Source: Pseudomonadota bacterium (lineage in GTDB: Bacteria > Pseudomonadota > Alphaproteobacteria > Rhizobiales > Beijerinckiaceae). From it: DNA of 9,162 bases. Below, one piece after another: positions 1 through 5,223 of the stretch. The stretch spans positions 1 to 9,162 of the forward strand of contig JAGWRL010000259.1 in the NCBI GenBank assembly GCA_028876585.1, read 5' to 3'. The notes below the pieces were generated by a model. That model worked only from the letters and a program-made list of their open reading frames with translations. It was not told where the DNA came from and searched no databases. The position numbers and the translations under genes are program-made. Each line of letters begins with the position of its first letter. Within the stretch, counting starts at the first letter, position 1.

Positions 1-510
1 ATGGTGCTGAGGCCAGAGCCTCTGTTCGCCGCGATCGAAAGCGCACTCGGCGCGCATCCGGGATTGTGGCGCGTGCTGTTGACGCCGCAGGGCGAGCCGC
101 TTGACCAGCCGATGGTGCGCGAACTGTGCGCGCGGCGGCCGGGGCTGCTGCTGGTCACGGGCCGCTACGAGGGCGTGGACGAACGCGTGCGCAGCCAAGT
201 GGACCAGGAAATCTCGATCGGCGATTACGTGCTGAGCGGCGGCGAGGTGGCGGCGCTCGCCGTGCTCGACGCCTGCGTGCGGCTGATCCCCGGCGTGATG
301 GGCAAGATCGAGTCGGGGACAAGCGAGAGCTTCGAGGACGGCGGGCTCGAATATCCGCACTACACGAAACCGCGCGAATGGGAAGGACGGGCGATCCCCG
401 ACGTGCTGCTGTCGGGCGACCACGCCAAGATCGCGCGCTGGCGGCGGGAGCAGGGGGAGCGGATTACGCGGGAGAGAAGGCCGGATTTGGCCGAAAAGTT
501 CGCGGGCTGA
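1..510 (+). CDS. trmD: tRNA (guanine-N1-)-methyltransferase TrmD, 5' partial
   Basis: TrmD transfers a methyl group from S-adenosylmethionine to N1 of G37 in tRNAs, which prevents +1 frameshifting; it is a cytoplasmic SPOUT-family homodimer. The window opens on an internal Met codon (family context GGxGMVLRP), so roughly the first 60-65 residues of a usual 230-250 lie upstream; 169 codons are visible. Family blocks seen: [11 protein letters not shown] at visible residues 53-63 and [11 protein letters not shown] at 72-82 (both contribute to the trefoil-knot SAM pocket), then the linker [16 protein letters not shown] at 109-124 and the C-terminal domain with [13 protein letters not shown] at 136-148. 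The catalytic acid position is Glu in GLEYPHY, where enterobacterial proteins have Asp; Glu is also used in this family. It normally sits in rpsP-rimM-trmD-rplS; rplS does not follow here. Identification is very secure; the true start is not visible. Confidence 0.97.
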   Translation: MVLRPEPLFAAIESALGAHPGLWRVLLTPQGEPLDQPMVRELCARRPGLLLVTGRYEGVDERVRSQVDQEISIGDYVLSGGEVAALAVLDACVRLIPGVMGKIESGTSESFEDGGLEYPHYTKPREWEGRAIPDVLLSGDHAKIARWRREQGERITRERRPDLAEKFAG

Positions 511-531
511 GTCCTGAGGGTCGCGGAGGCG

Positions 532-561
532 CTTGACGAATCATCTGCTACCGCGAAAGAT
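532..561 (+). promoter_or_regulatory. Candidate promoter for the MT-A70 methyltransferase gene
   Basis: In the 56-base gap after trmD, CTTGAC lies at 532-537 (TTGACG at 533-538), a good match to the alphaproteobacterial -35. Seventeen bases later (556-561) is AAAGAT, a poor -10. If used, transcription would begin at about the methyltransferase ATG (567), giving a leaderless or nearly leaderless mRNA. The only Shine-Dalgarno-like bases before that ATG are GAAAGA at 555-560, which is weak. Alternatively the gene is simply co-transcribed from trmD. Confidence 0.3.
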
Positions 562-566
562 GGTCT

Positions 567-1229
567 ATGAGCCCACAACCAAAAATTTCCGCCGTTTCCA
601 GCGAATTCCTCGCCGTCGCGGCGGGACGTCGGTTCAAAACGATTTTGGCCGACCCTCCCTGGCGTTTCCAAAATTCAAGCGGCAAGGTGGCGCCTGAGCA
701 TAAGCGCTTAAATCGCTATTCCACGATGACGCTCGACGAGATTAAGCAGCTTCCCGTGCTGGAGGCGGCGGACGCCACTTCGCACCTCTATCTCTGGGTT
801 CCCAATGCCCTGCTGCCGGATGGGCTGGCCGTCATGGCGGCCTGGGGCTTCAAGTATAAAGCGAATGTCGTTTGGCATAAAGTTCGCAAGGACGGCGGCT
901 CGGACGGGCGCGGCGTCGGATTCTATTTCCGCAATGTCACAGAGCTGTTGCTGTTCGGTGTGATCGGCAAGAACGCCCGCACGTTGGCGCCCGGCAGGAC
1001 GCAGGTCAACATGATGCAAACTCGCAAGCGCGAGCACTCGCGTAAACCGGATGAGCAGTACGATCTGATCGAATCGTGCTCGTCCGGCCCCTACCTTGAA
1101 ATGTTCGGACGTGGCACCCGCAAGGGCTGGACGACTTGGGGAAATCAGGCCGATGACGGTTATGAGCCGACGTGGAAAACCTACGCCAACCACTCGCAAG
1201 CTGGAAAAACTCAGGAATTGTTCGACTAA
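567..1229 (+). CDS. MT-A70 family DNA adenine methyltransferase (modification subunit of RM pair)
   Basis: A 220-residue predicted SAM-dependent N6-adenine methyltransferase of the MT-A70/MunI-like family, presumably protecting host DNA at the site cut by the neighbouring endonuclease. Catalytic motif IV is ILADPPW at residues 26-32 near the N-terminus. The SAM-binding FxGxG-type motif is at the C-terminal end (LEMFGRGTRKGW, 177-188, then TTWGNQ at 189-194), the circular order typical of this family. Other family blocks are HLYLWVPN (73-80), GFKYKANVVWHK (94-105), TELLLFGVIG (125-134) and HSRKPDEQYDLIE (157-169). The ATG start leaves DPPW close to the N-terminus as usual. Its TAA overlaps the TAG of the convergent endonuclease gene. 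Codon use is AT-richer than the flanks (about 50% G+C in 661-720), which supports transfer. The target sequence cannot be read from the protein. An RNA target is possible in eukaryotic homologues but unlikely beside a restriction enzyme. Confidence 0.92.
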   Translation: MSPQPKISAVSSEFLAVAAGRRFKTILADPPWRFQNSSGKVAPEHKRLNRYSTMTLDEIKQLPVLEAADATSHLYLWVPNALLPDGLAVMAAWGFKYKANVVWHKVRKDGGSDGRGVGFYFRNVTELLLFGVIGKNARTLAPGRTQVNMMQTRKREHSRKPDEQYDLIESCSSGPYLEMFGRGTRKGWTTWGNQADDGYEPTWKTYANHSQAGKTQELFD

Positions 1230-1894
1230 TTCTCGTCTTCATCCTCTTCTATTTCAAGAACCCCGGCTTTCTTTGCAGCTTTCAAGGCCTCGTAAGCCTC
1301 TTCGCCATCATCAACAAAAGTGCTGGGTTTAATGGCGAATGTGAGCAAGGGGCAACCGCCGGCGCCGCCGCCCTCGATTTTGGGCCATAATTTCTCGTGG
1401 TGGGTGGTGGCTTTGCCGTAAGACGAGCCCTTGCCGAGCGATTTGAATATCTGCTGCAATTCCCACGCCCGCGTGATCACGATTCCAACCTGAATGGCGC
1501 GAAGTTCGAACAGCAGCCGAAAATTGTTCAGGTCTCGGTCGAAAAATGGATCCTTGTTGTTCCATTCCATCTCCACCGCAACGCCGCCCTTGAAGCAGTC
1601 GACCGCGTGCGTCGGGCTGGCGATCTCGTTTTTGTCCACGACAATTTTTGTGTCGAAGCCCTTCTCGATCCATCCGAGTTTATACAGCGGCGTGTCAATC
1701 CGCTGACTGATCAACGAACGGTTGCCGCCGCCGATGCGAACTTCGGATTTGAGCAATCTGAAGTTGAGCAAAACATCTTGCACTTCCGCCCACTCGTTAG
1801 GGCAAGCGGTATGAAGGATCCCGGTCGCATTGCGCCATTCTTTGATGTGGTACATCTCCAACAGCGGCGCGGGAATCAGGTGCTCGGTCGACAT
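1226..1894 (-). CDS. BglII/BstYI-family type II restriction endonuclease
   Basis: A 222-residue predicted restriction endonuclease with the PD-(D/E)XK fold of the BglII/BstYI family (Endonuc-BglII type). The diagnostic block spans residues 99-122: Asp99, eight residues, then E108-M-E110, followed by WNNKDPFFDRDL and NNFRLLFELRAIQVGIVITR. The spacing matches the BglII metal-binding triad Asp84/Glu93/Gln95, with Glu in place of Gln. Length is about that of BglII (223). The C-terminus is acidic (EIEEDEDEN). The ATG is preceded by AAAGGAG only one base away, an unusually close Shine-Dalgarno; the next in-frame Met (residue 14) would cut into conserved-looking sequence. It faces the MT-A70 methyltransferase gene, and the shared bases CTAA (1226-1229) hold both stops. 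No controller (C) protein gene is visible. Its strand matches the hydrolase operon ending 54 bases upstream, so read-through is possible. G+C is low (37% in 1201-1260). The cut site is unknown; BglII and BstYI recognise AGATCT and RGATCY, but this homologue could differ. Confidence 0.85.
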   Translation of the reverse strand: MSTEHLIPAPLLEMYHIKEWRNATGILHTACPNEWAEVQDVLLNFRLLKSEVRIGGGNRSLISQRIDTPLYKLGWIEKGFDTKIVVDKNEIASPTHAVDCFKGGVAVEMEWNNKDPFFDRDLNNFRLLFELRAIQVGIVITRAWELQQIFKSLGKGSSYGKATTHHEKLWPKIEGGGAGGCPLLTFAIKPSTFVDDGEEAYEALKAAKKAGVLEIEEDEDEN

Positions 1895-1906
1895 GCTCCT
1901 TTATGC

Positions 1907-1921
1907 AACATCGACTATGTT
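1907..1921. promoter_or_regulatory. Small inverted repeat upstream of the endonuclease gene
   Basis: AACAT (1907-1911) and ATGTT (1917-1921) form a perfect 5-bp inverted repeat with a 5-base spacer, ending 12 bases before the endonuclease ATG on the minus strand. It sits in the AT-rich 54-base gap between the epoxide hydrolase stop and the endonuclease start. It could be an operator half-site pair or a weak hairpin; arms this short also arise by chance. Confidence 0.2.
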
Positions 1922-1948
1922 TTCTCCAGCTAGGTGACGCATTACTGC

Positions 1949-3076
1949 TCACCGCAACCCCCGAAAAAACGCCCTCACATCCCCCGCTAGCGCCTCCGGC
2001 TGCTCCATCGCGGCGAAATGGCCGCCGTGGGGGAATTCGGTCCAGCGGCGGATGTCGGTGAAGGTTTTTTGCGCGATCGAGCGCGGCGGGCGCACCATTT
2101 CCTTGGGGAAGGCGGCGTAGCCGAGCGGCGCGGTGGCGGGACGCTCGGGCGTCACCGGCCAACCGCGATGCTTGCGGAAATAATAGGGATAGAACGACGA
2201 GCCGATCGCGCCGGTGAACCAGTAGAGACTGATGTTGGCGAGCATCTGGTCGCGCGTCAGAGCGGTTTCGATCTCGCCGCCGCAATCGGTCCAGGCGTGG
2301 AATTTCTCGACGATCCAGGCGGCGAGGCCGGCGGGCGAATCGGTCAGGCCAAAACTCAGCGTCTGCGGCTTGGTGCCCTGGATCCACTGATAGCCGGTCT
2401 CCTCGTCGAGCCAATGTTTCAGCTCGTCGTTGAAGCGCAGCGCGTCGGCGCCGCTCTCGCGCTCGCGCGGCACGGCGAGCAGGTTGACATGCGCGCCGAT
2501 CAGCCGGTCGGCATAAGCGGAGGCCATATAGGCGGCGGTGATGCCGCCCCAGTCGCCGCCCTGCACGGCGAAACGTTCATGGCCCAGCGAGGCCATCAGT
2601 TCGACCATGCAGGCCGCGATCTCCTCGACGCCGTAGCGTTTTTGCCCCGGCCGAAATGACAGGCCGTAGCCCGGCAGCGACGGCGCGATCACGGTGAAGC
2701 TGTCGGCGGGATCGCCGCCATGCGCGGCCGGGTCGGTCAGGCGCGGGATGAAGTCGACGAACTCGAACACCGAGCCGGGCCAGCCGTGCATCAGCAGCAG
2801 CGGCAGGGGCTTGGGGCCTTTGCCGGGAACGTGGAGGTAATGCAGGTCGATGTCGTCCCTGGCGATCTTGAACTGGGGATAGGCGTTGAGCTTGGCCTCG
2901 GCCTGGCGCCAGTCAAAACCGTCGCGCCAATAGCCGATCAGCGAGCGCAGATAATCGACGCTGGTCCCGTAGGCCCAGGGTTCGCCGGGGGCGGAATCGG
3001 GCAAACGCGTGCGCGCGAGCCGGTCGCGCAAATCGGCGATGTCGGCGTCGGGAACGTGGAGCGTGAACGGCGTCAT
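1949..3076 (-). CDS. Epoxide hydrolase, EHN-type alpha/beta hydrolase
   Basis: Predicted to open epoxides to diols by the microsomal-type two-step mechanism (Asp ester intermediate, then His-activated water). From the chosen Met the protein has 375 residues: an N-terminal EHN segment (PFTLHVPDADIADLRDRLARTR, about 3-24), then the alpha/beta-hydrolase core. Oxyanion-hole motif HGWPGS lies at 97-102, nucleophile Asp175 in GGDWGG (173-178), cap tyrosines in SSFYPYY (293-299), and catalytic His353 in HGGHFAAMEQPE. The start at 3076 is preferred to an upstream Met at 3097: it has GGGGAG at 3087-3082 with a 5-base spacer, its ATG overlaps the upstream gene's TGA (ATGA), and the EHN domain begins right after it. 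The overlap indicates translational coupling to the thioesterase gene. Juvenile-hormone-epoxide-type and other EHN hydrolases look alike, so the substrate is not predictable. Confidence 0.92.
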   Translation of the reverse strand: MTPFTLHVPDADIADLRDRLARTRLPDSAPGEPWAYGTSVDYLRSLIGYWRDGFDWRQAEAKLNAYPQFKIARDDIDLHYLHVPGKGPKPLPLLLMHGWPGSVFEFVDFIPRLTDPAAHGGDPADSFTVIAPSLPGYGLSFRPGQKRYGVEEIAACMVELMASLGHERFAVQGGDWGGITAAYMASAYADRLIGAHVNLLAVPRERESGADALRFNDELKHWLDEETGYQWIQGTKPQTLSFGLTDSPAGLAAWIVEKFHAWTDCGGEIETALTRDQMLANISLYWFTGAIGSSFYPYYFRKHRGWPVTPERPATAPLGYAAFPKEMVRPPRSIAQKTFTDIRRWTEFPHGGHFAAMEQPEALAGDVRAFFRGLR

Positions 3077-3462
3077 GTCGTCTCCCCAAAGCCGCACCCG
3101 TCGACCACGCCGCGCCGGTGCTTGCCCTCGCCGATCAGCCGCTCGCCGTCATGCGCCTCAACCGCGAACAGCACGCTGGAGCGGGTCTTCTCGATCACGC
3201 GCGATCTCGCCACGACCCGCCGGCCGAGCGGGGTGGGCGCGAGATGGCGCACGTCGACATGGCTGCCGACGGAGACGAACCCCTCCGGCAGATGCGCTTT
3301 GATGGCGCGGCCGGAGGCGACCTCCATCAGCAGGATCATGAACGGCGTGCCATAGACCATCGGCATGCCGGGCACATGGCCGCCGACGGTGATCTCGGGC
3401 GTGACGAGGGTTTCGGCTTCGCCGGTCATGCCGACGGCGATATGGGCGAGGGGATCGGACAT
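3073..3462 (-). CDS. FlK-type hotdog thioesterase
   Basis: A 129-residue predicted acyl-CoA thioesterase of the hotdog fold, resembling fluoroacetyl-CoA thioesterase FlK. The FlK catalytic set is present with identical spacing: Thr39, Glu47, His73 and Arg117 correspond to FlK Thr42, Glu50, His76 and Arg120 (constant offset of 3), and Gly66 corresponds to Gly69. Supporting blocks are YGTPFMILLMEVA (37-49), VSVGSHVDVRHLAPTP (63-78) and GEGKHRRGVVD (111-121). The residue matching the FlK gate Phe36 is Met33, so fluoroacetate specificity is not expected. The chosen Met is 12 residues inside the longest frame: it begins 4 bases after the esterase stop and gives the usual family N-terminus, whereas the frame's first Met (3498) would overlap that gene by 32 bases. 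No strong ribosome site is visible, so reinitiation after the esterase gene is likely. Middle gene of the three-hydrolase run. Its physiological acyl-CoA is unknown. Confidence 0.8.
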   Translation of the reverse strand: MSDPLAHIAVGMTGEAETLVTPEITVGGHVPGMPMVYGTPFMILLMEVASGRAIKAHLPEGFVSVGSHVDVRHLAPTPLGRRVVARSRVIEKTRSSVLFAVEAHDGERLIGEGKHRRGVVDGCGFGETT

Positions 3463-3466
3463 CGGG

Positions 3467-4651
3467 CTAATTTGCCCGCAGCCGGGCCGGCGACGCAAGG
3501 GCCTCGTACAGCGCCGCCTCGAATTTCAGCGCGCCGCCGAGCGAAACCGGGTCCATGAACGGAAACAACTGCGTCGCCCAGAAGCCGGCGACGCCGTTGC
3601 GGCGGTCGATCCAGAAATAGAGATTGCCGAGGCCGCCCCACGACAGCGAGCCGGCCGGGCGCCCGGTCGGGGCGTCCTCGTCGTTGACCATGAAGGAATA
3701 GGCCCAGGATTTCGCCATGCCGGGAAAGAAGTCGAGCGGGCCGGAAACGCGCGGCGCCACGGTCGGCAGCGGCGGCAGCTTCAGCCCGGCGAGGCCGTCG
3801 CGCGCGGCCCAGGCGACCGTCTCCGGCTTGAGCACGCCGGCGCCGTCGTTGAGCCAAGCTCCAAGAAAGCGCATGTAATCGCCGACCTCGCCGTAGAGGC
3901 CGCCGCCGCCGGGGACGACCTCCAGCGTTTCGCGCGGGGCGATGTCGAGCGGCGTCAGCGAACCGTCGGCCTCGCGCTGATGCATCGCAGCGAGCCGCGC
4001 GCGCATGTCTGGTGTCGGCATATGCGCCGTCGCGCACATGCCGAGCGGCGCCAGCACATACTCGTGCAGGATCGCGTCGAGCCGTTCGCCGACAATCGCC
4101 TCGATCACCATGCCGAGCCAGTCGATCGACAGGCCGTATTCCCAGCGCTCGCCGGGTTCGTTGACCAGCGGCTGGCGGAAGCCGGCCCGCGTCGCGCTGC
4201 GATGCGGCGTCAGCCTTTGCTCGTCGAGCAGGCGGCGGATGATGAGATTGGCGAAATCGTAGCCGAATCCCGCCGTGTGCAGCATCAGCATCCGCGCGGT
4301 GATGTCGCGTTTCGGCGCCCGGAATCTTGGCGCGCCGGCGCCGTCGTAGCCGTCGAACACGCCGATTTCGCCCAAAGCGGGCAGGTAGGTCCTGGCCGGC
4401 GCGTCGAGATCGAGCCGGCCCTCCTCGACCAGGCGCAGCGCCACGGCGGCGGTCAGCGGCTTGGTGCAGGAAAACAGCGAGAACACGGTGTCCGTCGTCA
4501 TCGGCGCCGGCGCGCCGAGCCGGCGCAGGCCCGCCGCGCCGGAGAACAACACGCCCTCGCGGTCGCGCGCCATAGCGACGATTCCGGGGACGCCGGCGGC
4601 GACCGTCGCGTCGAGAATGTTGCGCGCCTGCGATGCAAAGGCTTCTTTCAT
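3467..4651 (-). CDS. Serine hydrolase, family VIII carboxylesterase / class C beta-lactamase fold
   Basis: A 394-residue serine hydrolase of the beta-lactamase/penicillin-binding-protein superfamily (PF00144 type). The nucleophile motif S-x-x-K is SCTK at residues 61-64, preceded by TDTVFSLF. The second motif Tyr is Y172 in ERWEYGLSIDWLG, and the third motif is WGG (338-340) where class C beta-lactamases have KTG. Y-x-L plus WGG is the pattern of family VIII carboxylesterases such as EstB, so esterase activity is more likely than antibiotic hydrolysis. No signal peptide is seen, so it is probably cytoplasmic. The start at 4651 has GGAAGAG (4665-4659) with a 7-base spacer; the upstream in-frame Met at 4729 would run into the divergent peroxiredoxin gene. 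It is the first gene of the three-hydrolase run, with the thioesterase start 4 bases after its stop. The ester substrate is unknown. Confidence 0.88.
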   Translation of the reverse strand: MKEAFASQARNILDATVAAGVPGIVAMARDREGVLFSGAAGLRRLGAPAPMTTDTVFSLFSCTKPLTAAVALRLVEEGRLDLDAPARTYLPALGEIGVFDGYDGAGAPRFRAPKRDITARMLMLHTAGFGYDFANLIIRRLLDEQRLTPHRSATRAGFRQPLVNEPGERWEYGLSIDWLGMVIEAIVGERLDAILHEYVLAPLGMCATAHMPTPDMRARLAAMHQREADGSLTPLDIAPRETLEVVPGGGGLYGEVGDYMRFLGAWLNDGAGVLKPETVAWAARDGLAGLKLPPLPTVAPRVSGPLDFFPGMAKSWAYSFMVNDEDAPTGRPAGSLSWGGLGNLYFWIDRRNGVAGFWATQLFPFMDPVSLGGALKFEAALYEALASPARLRAN

Positions 4652-4706
4652 CGTGTATCTCTTCCGCGACGGGCCGCCATGGCCCCGCCATCCTAGAGGA
4701 CAGCAC
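4652..4706. promoter_or_regulatory. Divergent intergenic region, esterase / peroxiredoxin
   Basis: The 55 bases between the divergent starts must hold ribosome sites for both genes and probably overlapping promoters. Visible are GGAAGAG (4665-4659, minus) for the esterase and AGAGGA (4695-4700, plus; 6-base spacer) for the peroxiredoxin. I see no convincing -35/-10 pair; promoters may extend into the coding sequences. Confidence 0.45.
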
Positions 4707-5192
4707 ATGAGCATCAAAGTCGGCGACAAGATTCCGCACGCGACGCTTCGTCAGGTGACAGCCGACGGCGCCGTTCCCGTCACCACCGAGGATTTCTTCG
4801 CCGGCCGCAAGGTCGTGCTGTTCGGCCTGCCCGGCGCCTTCACCCCGACCTGCCACAAGAACCACCTGCCCGGCTTCATCGCCGACGAAGCGGCGTTCAA
4901 GGCCAAGGGCGTGCTGGAAATCGCCATGACCGCCGTCAACGATCATTACGTGCTCGACGCCTGGGCGAAGGCGACCGGGGCGACCGGCCATGTGACCTTC
5001 CTGGCCGACGGCAACGGCGAATTCGCCAAGGCGCTCGGGCTCGAATTCGACGCCGCGATGGGCGGCCTCGGGCTGCGCTCGAAGCGCTATGCGATGCTGG
5101 TCGACGACGGCGTGGTGAAGCAGCTCAATGTCGAGGATTCGCCCGGCAAGGCCGACCTCTCCAGCGCCGCGCATCTGCTGTCGCAGATGTGA
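4707..5192 (+). CDS. Prx5-type peroxiredoxin
   Basis: A 161-residue cytoplasmic thiol peroxidase that reduces H2O2 and organic hydroperoxides. The peroxidatic site is PGAFTPTCH at residues 42-50, with Cys49 and Thr46; the supporting active-site Arg lies in GLRSKRYAM (Arg124/Arg127). Prx5 blocks AVNDHYVLDAWAKATGA (76-92) and FLADGNGEFAKALGLEFD (98-115) are intact. Cys49 is the only cysteine, so no intramolecular resolving Cys exists; recycling must use an external thiol such as glutathione/glutaredoxin. Length matches stand-alone bacterial and plant-type members. The start is fixed by AGAGGA 6 bases upstream and by the canonical MSIKVGDKIP N-terminus; the frame stays open upstream to 4461 only because it runs antisense through the GC-rich esterase gene. 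It diverges from the hydrolase run and converges on the repeat-protein gene 31 bases away. No OxyR-type site could be recognised. Confidence 0.95.
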   Translation: MSIKVGDKIPHATLRQVTADGAVPVTTEDFFAGRKVVLFGLPGAFTPTCHKNHLPGFIADEAAFKAKGVLEIAMTAVNDHYVLDAWAKATGATGHVTFLADGNGEFAKALGLEFDAAMGGLGLRSKRYAMLVDDGVVKQLNVEDSPGKADLSSAAHLLSQM

Positions 5193-5223
5193 GGTCGGCG
5201 CGCGGCGGGGCCGGGGCGGGCGT

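Noticed and set aside
1548..1821. GGATCC sites at 1548-1553 and 1816-1821 within the endonuclease gene as self-regulatory RGATCY targets
   Set aside because: The recognition sequence of this enzyme is unknown, and GATC words are common by chance; nothing supports a regulatory role.
1397..1933. Plus-strand frame of 178 residues opposite the endonuclease
   Set aside because: No motif is recognisable, while the minus strand encodes the conserved BglII-type block; treated as a shadow.
3467..4651. Antibiotic-resistance beta-lactamase
   Set aside because: The third motif is WGG rather than KTG, Y-x-L replaces Y-x-N, and there is no signal peptide; family VIII esterase fits better.
3365..4696. Plus-strand open frame of 443 residues opposite the esterase gene
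   Set aside because: It is the antisense shadow of a gene with clear SCTK, Tyr and WGG motifs; its composition is low-complexity and Arg-rich.
3426..5174. Minus-strand open frame of 582 residues across the peroxiredoxin and esterase region
   Set aside because: It is very Arg/Ala/Gly-rich, antisense to the peroxiredoxin and in another frame of the esterase, and no domain can be recognised. High G+C makes such frames stay open by chance.
5193..5223. G-rich stretch between convergent genes as a G-quadruplex or terminator
   Set aside because: Only three runs of three or more Gs are present (5207-5210, 5213-5216, 5218-5220), and there is no stem followed by Ts.
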